This document shows, one piece after another, positions 9,501-21,256 of a stretch of DNA of 64,000 nucleotides. Positions within the stretch are counted from its first letter, which is position 1; every line of letters starts with the position of its first letter. A model generated the notes under the pieces. The model was not told the origin of the DNA. It ran no database searches and saw only the letters and a list, made by a program, of their open reading frames with translations. A program made the translations under genes and the position numbers. Location: positions 298,935 to 362,934 of the forward strand of contig NW_004457431.1 in NCBI RefSeq assembly GCF_000313135.1, given 5' to 3'. The DNA is from Acanthamoeba castellanii str. Neff. Its lineage: Eukaryota; Discosea; Longamoebia; Acanthamoebidae.

Positions 9501-12500
9501 CCCGCGTTCTCCCTCGCCGGGTGCATCTATGAGGGCACCATCTGCGCCGACCAGGGCACCTGTGTCAACTCCACGTGCGTCTGTTATGCCGAGCGCGAGG
9601 GCGAGTACTGCGAGCGCAAGAAGAGTACGACATCACACACGCACACGCACACACACACGCACTCGCACGCGCACACAACACTGGGACCCACTCACGCGCG
9701 TGTTCCTCGTTGGTGCAGCCAACACGACGGCGCTGGGCGTGATCCTGGGCGTGGCGCTGGGCGCCGGCGTTCCGGGCCTCATTCTCCTTCTGGTGGCTGC
9801 CGTGGCGCTGGGCCTGGGCTGCTGGCTGCTGGGCCGGTCGCGCGGCCGGGGCCGGCAGGACTGGGAGATCGACTTCGACGAGCTCGAGATGGGCGACATC
9901 CTGGGCAGCGGCGGCTACGGCGAAGTCTACCGTGTAACGCTCCCTCTGCGCAGCTAGCGTGTCGTGACAGCTTTGAATTGTGGTTGGCTCACACGTATGA
10001 TTTTTTCGACACATACAGGCAGTGGAAGGGGACCGACGTGGCGGTGAAGCTGATCGCCGCCGAGCAGGGCGTGCTCTCCAAGGAGATGCAGCGCGCCTTC
10101 AAGGACGAAGTGGAGGTGATGACCGCGCTGCGCCATCCGCACGTGGTGCTCTTCATGGCGGCGTGCACGCGGCCGCCGCGCATGTGCATCGTCATGGAGT
10201 TCATGGCCCTCGGCTCCCTTTTCGACGTACGCCCAGCCCCACACCACCCGACACATTGGAATGTGTCGGTACTGACACAAGAATGCATGGCTCCGTCGGT
10301 GGTGGTTGGTGTGCAGCTGATCCACAACGAGCTGATCTCCGATCTGCCGCTGCCCCTCATGGTGCGGCTGGCGCTGCAGGCGGCCAAGGGCATGCACTTC
10401 CTCCACTCGTCGGGCATCGTGCACCGCGACCTCAAGTCGCTCAACCTGCTGCTCGACGCCAAGTGGAACTTGAAGGTGAGCGACTTCGGCCTCACCCGCT
10501 TCAAGGGCGACCTCAAGAAGAACGCGCCGGCCCAGCAGCAGGGCAGCATCCACTGGATGGCGCCCGAAACTCTCTCGGAGCAGACCGGAGTCGACTACGT
10601 GCTGGCCGATGTGTACGCCTTCGGCATCATCCTCTGGGAGCTGCTCACCAGGTACCAGCCCGGACCTATTTTCTGTCGATCGGAGTTAAAATCGATCGCT
10701 CAGGCGCTCACCTTGCGCCCTCGTTCCCTTATTAGGGAGCAACCGTACGCCGGGCTCACGCCGGCTGCCATTGCCGTGGCGGTCATCAGGGACAACGCAA
10801 GGCCGGCCATAACCATGAGTACGTGCTCTGCATTTTTATCATGGGAGCGCCAATCACCGCTCTGGCCGGGTGTTTAACTCCGTGGCTGCTTGCAGGGTCG
10901 GTCGACCCGGACTACGAGAAGCTGATCACCGACTGCTGGCACCGCGACCCGAGCGTGCGTCCGACCTTCCTCGAGGTCATGACCCGCCTGTCGGCCATGA
11001 TCGAAGAGGGCGGCGGCGGCGGCGGCACCTCGTCCTCCTCCTCCCGCGCCTCAAGTCGGGGCTACCTCAACCGTACCTACGCCTCTCCGCTACCCCTCTC
11101 TTTTCTGGGCCGTGGCCCCCGTCGGAGCTAAAATCTCTGCGTGCGTACTTGTCTTTCCGTAACTACAGAGAGCGGCCGGGCCTCGACGGCGAGCAGTCGG
11201 TCGACGACGGATGACGACGACAATGCGCGGATCCACTTGCCCGACCTGGTCGGGGGCGTGCCGCCGCCAGAGGGCGAGGTGGCGCTGGTGTTTACCGACA
11301 TCGCCAAGGCGGCGTCGCTCTGGTCGACGTGCCCCAACGCCATGCGCGACGCCACGCTGCTCCACAACGCCCTGCTGCGCTCGCTGCTGGCCAAGCACCG
11401 GGGCTACGAGGCCATCTTCATCAAGGACAAGATTGTCGGCGAGGGCTCCTTCTGCATGGCCTTCTCCACCGTGGTCGACGCGCTTGCGTGGTGCGGCGAC
11501 GTCCAGCGCAAGCTGATCCACGTCGACTGGCCGGAAGAGCTGCTGGACCAGGCCGACGTGGCCGAGGAGATCGGCGGCGTCGACGACCGGGTCATCTTCC
11601 GCGGGCTGCGGGTGCGGATGGGCGTGCACGTGGGAGTGCCCAAGCTGCGGCGGGACCCGATGTCGCGGCGGGTGGAGTACCTCGGGCCGCCGGTGGTGGC
11701 CGCGGCCCGGGTGACGGTGCTGGCCCAGGGCGGCCAGGTCCTGCTGACCCGCACGGCCTTCGAGCGGCTGCGCAACACTGACTTGGTCAAGGAGCGCCGA
11801 CGCTTCGCGCGGCTCGGGGCCACCGAGCTGGGCGACGAGCCCGGCAAGACCGAGATCTTCGAGATGCGGGTGCGCGGACTCGAGCCGCGCTACTTTGGGG
11901 ACTTTGGCGCGGCCGTTGCGGGCGACGCCGAGTCGTCGTCGAGCGACTACGACGAGTCGCGCGCCAGGAGGAGCAAGTACGGGAGCGATGTCGACGATGT
12001 CGACGACCTCGACGCCGACATCTCCGACCGGACAGTCGACCTGGAGAAGCTGGCCAGCGGGCTCGGCGAGGACACGTTTCTCACGGGCGCCAACCTGGTG
12101 CGGTGGGTCATCAGGTACGACGACATCCAGTTGGGCGACCAGATCGGCATCGGCTCGTACGGCGTCGTGTTCAAGGGTTCGTGGAAGGGCATCGACGTGG
12201 CGGTGAAGCGGTTCATCAAGCAGCGGCTCGACGAGCGGCACCTGCTGGAGTTCAGGGCCGAGGTGGCGTGCCTGTCGGAGATGCGGCATCCGAACATCGT
12301 ACTGTTCATCGGGGCGTGCCTGCGCATGCCCAACCTGTGCCTGGTCACCGAGTGGGTCAAGCAGGGCTCCCTCAAGGCCCTCCTGTCGACCACCACCATC
12401 AAGCTCCCGTGGCAGATGAGGCTGCGCATGCTGCGGGACGCGGCGCGCGGCATGCACTACCTGCACACGCTCGAGCCGTGCATCATACACCGCGACCTCA

Positions 12501-12925
12501 AGACGTCGAACCTGCTGGTGGACGAGTCGTGGAACGTCAAGGTGGCCGACTTCGGCTTCGCCCGCATCAAGGAGGAGAACATCACGATGACCCGGTGCGG
12601 CACGCCGGCGTGGACGGCACCGGAGGTGATCCGCGGCGAACACTACTCGGAGCTGGCCGACGTGTACAGCTTCGGGATCATCATGTGGGAGATGGCGACG
12701 AGGAAGCAGCCGTACGCGGGGCGCAACTTCATGGGCGTGACGCTGGACGTGCTCGAGGGCAAGCGGCCGCAGGTGCCCGCCGACTGCCCCGCCGACTACC
12801 GCGCGATGATGACCCAGTGCTGGAAGGGCAAGCCCAAGAAGCGACCGAGCATGGAGGAGGTCCTTCGATTCCTCAATTCGGCCCTGGGCGAGCTGTTCAC
12901 CAAAGAAGACGATGAGAGTGTCTGA
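6563..12925 (+). CDS. Giant receptor: two PstS-like sensor modules, EGF-like, TM, TKL kinase, degenerate class III cyclase domain, second TKL kinase
   Basis: A signal peptide (ILLGLLLMGLCWGAVPARA) is followed by two PstS/phosphate-binding-protein-like modules, each with the LARIWRGDITLWND or VSDIYLNK..NWND signature near 7100 and 8420-8540. A Cys-rich EGF-like segment (about 9520-9625) and a TM helix (about 9745-9830) come next. Kinase 1 (about 9880-10990) has GSGGYGEV, VAVK, HRDLK and DFG. After a Ser-rich linker and an intron (donor at 11073) comes a class III nucleotidyl cyclase domain (about 11260-11880). Kinase 2 (about 12120-12890) has GIGSYGVV, VAVK, HRDLK and DFG. Both kinases look catalytically complete. 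The cyclase keeps the first metal Asp (FTDIA) but lacks the second and the catalytic Asn. It is inferred to be a plasma-membrane receptor. Roughly 14 introns interrupt the gene; the first (about 6752-6889) has an uncertain donor. Confidence 0.85.
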
Positions 12926-13060
12926 CACGGCTGTATCGCAACATATAGATTTAAAAAACCTGGCTTATAGCTATGCAACGCCGACAGGGGGAGATCGCAG
13001 TAACGATTTATCTACACATAAACGCCCAAAAGGTAATAAATAATAAATGACAAAGAAGGC

Positions 13061-14646
13061 TCAGAGGCGTGGTTTGTTGACCATCGTGGTGGTGCGTGGG
13101 TCGGCCACGGTCTTGAAGTCGCCTGATCACCATCATTAGCGTTCACAAAGCTGGTGAAAGAGAGCAAGAGGAATAGGGAATAGAAAAAAGGCTACGGTAC
13201 CATAGACTCGCTTGACGCCGTTGATGCACTTCATGTCCTTCATGTCGTTGGTGTTGACGGTGGAGAGTCGCCACTTCTTGGGCTCGTTCGCCTTCCACTC
13301 CGGCGAGTCCGGATCCAAACGCTTGGGAATGATCGCCTGCGCAGGCATTAGCAACACTGTGTGTGTTTGTGGTGTCTGTGTGTGTGTGTGTGTGTGAACC
13401 TTTTTGATGTCGCCCTGCGCAGAGAGGTAGCCCGCAATCCACAGGTCATCGGTGGTGAAGCACTCAGAAGGCAGATCGTTCTTGAGCTTGGCCGAGTCGA
13501 ACCACGACACGCGATAAGCGTTACCGCAGCACGCTTGCAATACGTCCACCTGCACGCGTTCGCGGAGGAGACGAGACGGTCAGGCAAAAGTAAGGCATGT
13601 ATCCATCTATGAGACACTTGCCCGGCATCTCCTTCCTACGAGTTGAATCGTGGCAGCGGCAACAACATACCATCGTGCCAGCCGGCCCTCTTTGCATGTA
13701 CGTCAAATAGACGGGAACGACACCTGGCGGTGAACGAAAGGGAAAGCGACACAATGAGTGTCCCGTGTTGCGCACCAGTTGCACCCAGGAGAGGTGGGAG
13801 GAGGAGAGTGGACGCACCCATGGGCGGCGGCACCCACATGAAGCCCCACCCGCACACTCCGAACGCAGTATCCGAGTAGTGCTCCATGTACCTGCACCAC
13901 ACAACGGCCGTAAATAAAGTGATTTTATTTATTTTGTTATTATTAATCATTTTTAATTTAATTGTTGATTAAAAAAGCAGCTGGTTGGGAGCTTCATCAA
14001 CGCGAGGAGAGCGAACGTACCAGGCGAGGTACTTGACGGTGTCGGGCGGATAGACTTGATCGTCATCTACGGTGATGATGATGGTGTCGGGATCGCCTTT
14101 CTCCTCGGCCAGCACGGCAGGCAGCAGCTTGGTCAGCGGCCCCACGTCCTGACAGCGGTTGACAGTGATGCCTGTGGGGAACACGATGTGGTGCTTTGCG
14201 ATCTCTTCATCATAGCTCATGTTGTTCCTCCGATTGCGGCCCTCCGGGATGTTGAGGTAGATCTTGTCCGCAGGCAACGATTGGGCCAGCAGCGAATCCA
14301 ACGCGGGGCGAAGCAGCGGCAGATGATGAGGCATGGTCGTGAGGGTGAGCACGACGCGCGATTTGGGCTTCCACCCCTCGGGCGGCTCCCCGATGGCGCC
14401 TTGGGCTCCGAAGGTGTGCTTCATGTAGGGCGGAGGGTAGGGCATCGTGTACATGGAGACGAAGAGCGGGTTGACCGTGCCCCAGACGAGGATGGTCTTG
14501 TAGTAGACGAGCAAGATGCCGGCCAAGATCATGCCAAGGAAAATCAATCGCCAGGTCCAGGTCATCTCGTGCACCGTTCGTCGCAGATTGTGCACAAGCT
14601 TGGGCACAGCCTGGGGCACGCCGCGACTGAAGTCTATCTCCCTCAT
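13061..14646 (-). CDS. Type II membrane glycosyltransferase-like protein (GT-A fold)
   Basis: Six phase-consistent exons (14646-14021, 13891-13818, 13723-13671, 13549-13400, 13336-13201, 13122-13061) give 366 residues. A cytosolic head of about 30 residues is followed by one TM helix (LIFLGMILAGILLVYY), the layout of Golgi glycosyltransferases. The luminal part begins with SRVVLTLTTMP and DSLLAQSLPADKIYLNIPEG, typical of a nucleotide-sugar-binding Rossmann-like half. It continues to DTIIITVDDDQVYP, where the Asp-rich run is the likely metal/UDP-sugar site, and TTDDLWIAGYLS, a likely acceptor-side acidic motif. Donor and acceptor sugars cannot be named from sequence. The fourth intron holds a TG/CA repeat. 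The 5' end faces the divergent TM2-protein gene 190 bases away. Confidence 0.8.
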
Positions 14647-14835
14647 CTTTGCGTTCCAGATTCAAGATGGACGAGGTAAACAATCCACGTGTGATCTGCC
14701 ACCTCGACAGCTCCCTTACGCCCATATTTTTATTAACTCAGAAAAACATAAAACATAAAAATATACAATTTTATTTTCAATTAGTCGTTTCCTGGTTTCT
14801 GGAGGTCTTTCGGCTCACGCGTCAACAACACAAAG

Positions 14836-15817
14836 ATGGGTTACAACAAGGTGAGTGTGCTGCTGGTTCTGTGGGCGCTTGCTGCCGTGGTTGTCGTCCA
14901 CGTCGCGGCTGCGACTGGTGGCGAAGCAGAGAGCCTCCTGGGCGGCGACGGTGGCGGAGGCAGGTGCAACTCAACCGCCGAGTGCAACGACCATGGCCAC
15001 TGCGTCGCCAGCACCGCCGCAGGCCTCCAGCAAGACTTCCTCAACTCCAACGCCACTGGGGTCTGCCACTGCAACTCTCGCTACGCAGGTACAACCCCCC
15101 CCCAACATCACATCATCTTTATCTGCACCTTCTACATTTTTTCTGAACACTGTTCTGTTTTGGTTGTCAGGGAAGTGGTGCGAACACAAGCGCAAGAACA
15201 AGCTCGAGGCATTCCTGCTGTCCATCTTGATTGGTAGTACCGGGGCTGACCGCTTCTACCTCGGCTTCATTGGCGTATGTGCCTTCTTAGAGAGAGGAGC
15301 AATCTGCCAACAACAGCTTACTCTAACCAACACACACAACACGATAACAACAACTGTGCAGCTTGGGGTGGCTAAGCTTCTGCTCAACGTGCTGGCCTGT
15401 GTTCCCGCCTGTATCGGGTCCTGTCTGGGCACCTGCTGTGGTTTTGCCAGGTGCGCAAATAGCGTGATGGCGATGATGCTGGAGTGATCGCTTGTTGACG
15501 CCACAACCCTCGCGTCCATGCTACCGTGCGTGCAGACGCAGGACGGAGTACGTGGGAATCGGCGACGACTATGGCGAAGGGCTGACGTGCTCCTCCCTGT
15601 TCTCCATCGGAGGGTCGTGCCTCACCTGCTGCATGTCCCTCGGCAGCCTGGCCTGGTGGCTCACCGACTGGATTCTCATCCTCAAAGGCTCGTTCCCAAC
15701 GATGATCGCACACACACAACCACCTCATCAACTAACATCCTCTGTTGAACTGCGCGCTCTCTTGCCACAGGCGAGCTGGGGGACTACGACGGCTACAGCC
15801 TGTACGACAACATGTAA
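14836..15817 (+). CDS. TM2-domain membrane protein with Cys-rich extracellular head
   Basis: A signal peptide (VLLVLWALAAVVVV) is followed by a cysteine-rich EGF-like segment (CNSTAECNDHGHC to CHCNSRYAGKWC). Then comes a TM2 domain: LEAFLLSILIGSTGADRFYLGFIG, a short turn, and LGVAKLLLNVLACVP. A Cys-rich stretch and a further hydrophobic segment (LAWWLTDWILIL) precede the short tail ending YDNM. Exons are 14836-15088, 15171-15274, 15362-15450, about 15541-15690, and a last exon from about 15771 to 15817. All join in phase if the last intron uses a GC donor (AAAG/GCTCGT); no suitable GT exists there. TM2 proteins are two-helix membrane proteins of poorly known role; the ligand is unknown. An AATAAA follows at 15867. 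Confidence 0.85.
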
Positions 15818-15866
15818 CTCGATCTCCACAGGGAACTGTTTATTATTTTAATTATTATTTAGTTGT

Positions 15867-15872
15867 AATAAA
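15867..15872 (+). terminator. Poly(A) signal AATAAA of the TM2-protein gene
   Basis: A canonical AATAAA stands 50 bases after the stop and only about 60 bases before the next plus-strand start codon at 15933, showing how tightly genes are packed. Confidence 0.6.
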
Positions 15873-15932
15873 GTCGGCCTTTAGGAAAATTACTATGTTC
15901 TTTTTCCATTTTATGATTATTGTCAAAATAAA

Positions 15933-17970
15933 ATGGAAGAGGAGCAGAGGGTGGACGGGGTGCAGCTGGAGCTCTTCGCTCGGGCGGTGCTGGAGAAGGC
16001 CGGGTGTGAGGTGCCCTCGGCTGAGGCCGTGGCCTGGTCGCTCACAGAGGGCTCCCTACGCGGCGTCGACTCTCATGGTGCGTTACCCCTCCTCTCACAG
16101 TGCCCATGGGCTGAGTGTGGCTGTGCTCCCCCCCCTCTCACCAGGCATTCGGCTGCTCCCACACTACGTTGAGGTACGTGCGTGAGTGGCGCTGCTGCGT
16201 GGACCTTTAGGGGGGGGCTGAGTGTGGCGGTGTAGAACCTGGTCCACGGCGGCATCAATGGGAAGCCCAACATGACCTGGTCCTCGACCTACCCTGCCTT
16301 CGTGGTGCTCGACGCCGGTAAGCGGTTCTCTCTGTGTGTCGTTCCATGTCCCGCCAGTGTGCGGCTAGCCACTGACGACACACGACACACACGACACACA
16401 CGACACACACGACACACACGACACACACGACCACGACACAACGACACACACGACATGCACGACACACACGACGCACGCACACAGACCACGCATTCGGCGC
16501 AGCGGCCGGGTTCAAGGCCATTGACATCGGCATCGAAAGAGCGCAGCAGTACGGCGTAGCCGCAGTGGGCGTCATTAACTCCACGTAAGTCCTTTCTCCG
16601 CCTTACGGATGAGCGACTTGCTCCCTCTCTCCTCGCCGTCGTGGTACGCTGACCTGTGGTGGCGCTTACTTTTCGTCAGGCATCCGGGTATGATGGCGTC
16701 GTACGTGCTACGCGCAGCTGCGCAGGGCTACCTGGCCTTCGCTTTCACCAACACCGGACCCAAGATCCTCTCTCACAACGGTACCTATGATCGTCGCTTC
16801 GTCTTCTTCAACCCATCCCGAGAGGCAATGTAACTGTCGGCCCGATCGGCAATCAGGAAAGCAGCCGTACTTTGGGACGAACCCGATAGCGTTCGCCTGC
16901 CCGCGGCTGGAGAAAGAGCCGTTCTGCCTCGACATGGCCACCAGCATGATTCCCTGGAACAAGGTCGAGGCAGCCAGGAAGACCGGCAAACAGTAACAAC
17001 CACCTGATCTTCAGCACACGCACACGCACACGCACACGCACACGCACACGCACACGCACACGCATCGCACACCCACGCGCAAGCAAATCACTGGTCGGTC
17101 GGGCCGCAGATTGCCCGAGGGCACGGTGGCGGATGAAGAGGGCAATCCCACAACGGACCCGCACGTCGCGTCGTCTTTGCTGGCCGCCGGCAGTTACAAG
17201 GTAGTCCTCGCTCTCTTCTCGCCCAGGGCTTGGGTTTGGGCCGTACGACGCGAGAGCTTGACCTGTTTCCCTACCGGTCGGGCAGGGCTTCGGCCTGGCC
17301 GCGATGGTCGAGTTGCTTTGTACCGCCCTGCTGGGCATGGCCTTCGGTCACCACACCGTGCAGATGTACGGGCCAAGTACGACCACCCTCTCGCCACCGG
17401 GCAGCGCAAGTGGACCAGCAGCGGGGGCTGAGCTGTGCGTTGACGCGTGTCTGGTGATCAGCGTCGGATATGAGCGAGAAGCGGCGACTGGGCCAGTTCT
17501 ATCTGGTGGCCCGCTGCGATGCCTGCGTCTCTTTGCCTCAGTTCCTGCAAGTACGCAATGCCGATGGCTCTCTCTTGATGACCAGCGATCATATTCCTGT
17601 GGGCCGCATTCAAACTCTCGCTCCCGCGCATCAACAGGCCGTACAGCAGATGACGAACGAGGTGCGCAGCGAACCGCCCAAGGAAAGCGCGGTGATGCTT
17701 CCCAACGACCCCGAGATCAAAGTCGAAGTTGTCAGGCGGCAGCACGGCGTACGTCGACTTCTCCACCTCTTTGCTCATCATCTCATCATATCTCGACGCT
17801 CTACGTATTGCGACAGAGCTCGACCTCACCACTCTCCCCCGCTTTCCGTCCGTTGCGAACAGATCCCGTTGGACGAGGTGGTGTTGGGCGAGCTGGTGGC
17901 TCTGGGGCGTCGCTTCTCCGTTCCCTTCCCACCGCTCCTCTCTTCTTCCTCCTCTACTGCCAAATTGTGA
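15933..17970 (+). CDS. Ldh2/malate-lactate dehydrogenase family NAD(P)-dependent oxidoreductase
   Basis: This family (L-lactate/malate/ureidoglycolate-type dehydrogenases) reduces or oxidises 2-keto/2-hydroxy acids with NAD(P) and is unrelated to Rossmann-fold LDH. Motifs in order: LRGVDSHGIRLLPHY near the N-terminus (the conserved catalytic His region), HAFGAAAGFKAIDIGIERA, GVAAVGVINSTHPGMM, FAFTNTGP, YFGTNPIAFACP, DMATS, a GSYKGFGLAAMVELL segment, and GIPLD near the C-terminus. Exons in phase: 15933-16077, 16145-16173, 16236-16317, 16485-16584, 16680-16780, 16857-16992, 17110-17200, 17286-17376, 17462-17550, about 17638-17748 and 17863-17970. Two introns hold long CA-type repeats. The family is mainly bacterial, so ancient transfer is possible. 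The exact substrate cannot be told. The start is the first ATG after the upstream poly(A) site. Confidence 0.9.
16375..16475. repeat. Intronic [13 protein letters not shown] repeat
   Basis: A run of 9-base CGACACACA units with a few variant copies lies inside the third intron of the Ldh2-type gene. The unit is the same as in the squalene synthase intron at 1904-2028. Confidence 0.9.
17015..17063. repeat. Intronic hexanucleotide repeat CACACG
   Basis: About eight tandem CACACG/CGCACA units lie in the sixth intron of the Ldh2-type gene. This is a simple repeat with no coding role. Confidence 0.9.
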
Positions 17971-18217
17971 AGACGAAGACATGAAGAAGGAGACGAAGAC
18001 GAAGAAAGGCGAACAAAAGTGACTCGGGTTGCGGACATGTACAGGAGGAGCGCAAGAGGAAGAGAGAACGAGAGAGAATATGGTTGACCTCTGCCAACTG
18101 ACGATGAGAGCGAAGGCGGCAACGACCGTCCGGATCGCGCGCAGTCTAACTGCGCGTGCGGGGGACGCCGAGAGAGCCGGAAAGAGGAAAGAGGAAAGAG
18201 GAGGAGAGCGGCCCGGG

Positions 18218-21200
18218 CTACGAGGCCGAGCTGGACCCCGGGGAGCTGGGAGGCACCCCGCTGGCCTTGTGCAGCGCCCTGCACTCGTCGCTCTTCAGAT
18301 ATCTCGGGAACGCATTCTCCTGCAGGCCGCCCACCAGTCAGCTTCCACGCGCACGACACGACACGACACGCACACGGGTCGAGGGGTACCTTGAGGAAGG
18401 AGTAGATGTGCTTCTGGAGGGCTTCGAAGAAGTTGTTCTTGACCTTGCCGGTCTTGTTGGCCAGGATGTAGGTGAGCTTCTTGCGCTCCTCGGCGTCGAT
18501 GGAGGCGAGCTCGAGCTCGGCCTCGGTGGTGAGGTACTTGTTATAAATATTGTTGGCCTGGCTGAGGATGTCCTGCTTCCGCTTGAGCCGCTTGAAGGCC
18601 TCCACGTCGAGGTAGAACAGGATGTTCTCCACCGAGTAGTCGTGCACCATGAAGTCGATGAACGAGTGCAGGCCCAGCTCCTCGCCCAGCAGCTCCTCGA
18701 TCGTATTGGGACCGTGATGAGTGCCCTGCACAACAACAACAACAACAACAACAGCCGATGAGCCCAAGCTCACATGTGGACGTGGAGCTTCGAATGCGCA
18801 GAAGGTACCTGAATAGACGTGGATCTTGATTTGGACCCGGCTTGTGGCTTCACCACCACCAGCGCCTTGTCCTCGAACACCGAGCACTTCGTTATGCACT
18901 TGGCGCACCACGGTTTACCCTGTGGTGTCGGCAAGCAAGCGATGAGAGGCTCGTCATGTCGTACACGGCACACACACGGCACATACACACATACGAGCCG
19001 AGAGAGAGGTGAGCCGCGTGCGTACCTGCTTCTTGTAGAGCTTGCCACGCTTCCGCTGAATGGGCAGCCTGCAGGAGGGGCACTTCAGGATGCACTTCCT
19101 GTGGAACCGCTGCACCACGCCGTCGCGTTCGATGACCATCTCCGCCTCGCCGTCCTCCTTGTCCTCCTGGCCAGCGCTCGTCGTCCCGCCGCCTCCGCCT
19201 CCGCCGCCGCCTGTCTTCTCCCTCGACTCGTCGCCGCTGGCAAATAGCGGCGGGTTGACGTTAATGTTTTCCTTGTTGTGCTGGATGCTGGCCAGGCCGC
19301 TGTTGCTGCCATTGTCCCCGGCTGAGGTGGGGCCGGCGGCGCAGCTGGCGCCGTTATTGTTACTGTTGCCGTTGCTGTGGGTGCGCAGCCTTCCGTGCTT
19401 GCCGCCCGTCACCGGGATGAGGGGCAGATTGCAGCCGTCGCACTGCGGCAAGCACTCCACACACACCGTCTTTCCATCCTGTGTGGCACACATCAGTCCC
19501 CGGGGCGTCTTGAGGTGGGCGATCGTGCTGGTGTACGGCATGCATGCATGCATGGGATTAGGCGGTGTACCTTCAACTCATAGAAGCGCGGCCGAAGACA
19601 TGATGAACAGAAGAAGCAGTCGATATGGTGCTTGTTGCCGTTCACGAACACGTAGTTGCCGTCCTGCAGAGATGGGTCAGCCAGCTATCGCCCACACGCG
19701 CTGCGCCTAGTTGGTGCGACGATACCTTGGCTATCACCTCAGCGCACGTTCCGCACTTGGAGCGAGCGTTGGGATTACCTGCAGCCAATGTCCGATGACA
19801 TCAGCACACACAGCAGTGAGTGGAGCGTGATTGCGAACAGCGAATAAGAGACCATAAAAGGACATAATAAAACCATATAAAGAGAAGAGAGAGGAAAACA
19901 CGTTTGGCTGGAATGTGTTCTGTAATGTGAAAACACATTCACAACATACGCGGCGACTAATCTACCGCGTGTGCGAGTCCGTCCGCGACAAAGTGGCACA
20001 GACCGAGGCAGAGAGAGAGAGAGAGAGAGGGAAGTGTGGGACTGGTGCGGTGGAGTGGTACCTTTGTCGCTGCTGCCCTTGGTCTTCTTCCTCATGCGCG
20101 GTCGGTCCTTGGGCGTCTCGTCATCCGACGACAGGGACGACAGGGACCCCGACAGCGGGTGCTGCTGCAGCTGCTGCAGCTGTGTGGTGCGCCGGGGCGA
20201 GAGCATGGCCGAGCTGGAGGACATGGCCATCATCCGGCCCTCGCCGCCGTCGCCCGCGTTGCTGTTGTTGGTGCTGCTGTTGTTGTTCTTGTGTGGACTG
20301 AAGCGCGGGTGCTTGTCCTTGCGGCTCTTCTCCTTGGCGTCCTTGTCCTTCTGTCGCTTGGGCTTGGGTCGGATCGTGTTGCCGGCGCTGTCGAGCTCGA
20401 ACGAGAGACTGCGGTAGAAGGTGCCGTGTGGACGCAGGCTCGCGCCCCAGGGTGCCATCCCTCGGCGCACGGTCTCGAACGGCGACGGGGAGGGCGAGGG
20501 CGAGGGCGACGAGCTCGCGTTCGTGACCACCACCGGCGGCCGGCGCTTGCTCGACGGCGACGAGCTGCCGCGCATGGAGCCAACGACGTTGTGGCCGCGC
20601 AGGGTGATGTCGACGTCGGACACGTCCGAATCGTCCCACACCGTCACGGCCTTGCGCCCGCGTCCACCGCCGCCGCCACCGCCACCGCCGCCGCGGTCGC
20701 TTCGTATCGTGTAGTCGCCCTCCGTGGCCGACGAGAAGCAGTCCGCGGTGTCGAGGTCCGACGTGTTGTTCGAGGTCGACCGATCGTCGGCGTCTTGGTC
20801 GTCGGGCGCCATTGTGCCGGTCGACAGTCGCCCGATGAAGGTAGAGGCGAGCTGGTTCATGCTGTGCATGAGCATCATGGTCGTCTCCCGCCGTGCGCGC
20901 GAGCTCTCGACGCACCGCGTGTGCCAGTAGCGCGCGCCGCCGCCGAGCTGGCAGTACTGCTCGGACATGATGTCGACCTTCTCTGCGCAGTAGAGGCATA
21001 GATGGATGACTCCAGATGAAGACAAGGGTGCCGCGGCTTTTGGTTGCTTGCCGCCGGTGGTGGTTGGAGATGAGGGAGGGGCGGATGTTGAAGATTTGAG
21101 CGGGGGGGAAGCAAGATGGCCAGAAGATGAGAGGGAAAGACTGAACGAAGAAGAGGAGGTGGGGGAGGCCATTTTGGTTGGGGGCTGCTGGTCCAACTGG

Positions 21201-21256
21201 AGTTCCATCTGACTCTTGCCCGACGGCGACGAAGATCCAGCCAGCAGCTTCTTCAT
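18218..21256 (-). CDS. LIM-domain and RGS-domain signalling protein, about 780 residues
   Basis: Seven phase-checked exons (21256-20062, 19778-19726, 19663-19571, 19478-19026, 18919-18809, 18725-18390, 18319-18218). The long first exon is Ser-rich and disordered, with a zinc-knuckle-like CLYC..HTRC segment, a poly-Gly run and Lys-rich stretches. LIM zinc fingers follow: KCGTC..HHIDCFFCSSC..CVECLPQC, then CDGC with an inserted disordered Asn/Ser/Gly-rich segment of about 100 residues before FHRKCILKCPSC and WCAKCITKC. The C-terminal exons form an RGS domain: HSFIDFMVHDYSVENILFYLDVEAFK, IYNKYL, and ENAFPRYLKSDECRALH. RGS domains speed GTP hydrolysis by G-alpha subunits; LIM domains mediate protein contacts. 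A cytoskeleton- or scaffold-linked G-protein regulator is inferred. The start is the ATG at 21256. Confidence 0.88.

Noticed and set aside
11090..12928. 612-codon open frame on the minus strand across the receptor's cyclase and kinase 2 region
   Set aside because: It is fully antisense to a frame with complete kinase and cyclase motifs. Long antisense frames are common in GC-rich coding DNA, and its translation is Arg/His/Leu-rich with no domain.
20036..21001. Plus-strand open frame of 321 codons in the LIM-RGS first exon
   Set aside because: It is antisense to the Ser-rich exon of a gene whose splice phases fit; the translation is low-complexity Arg/Ala/Val and has no motif.
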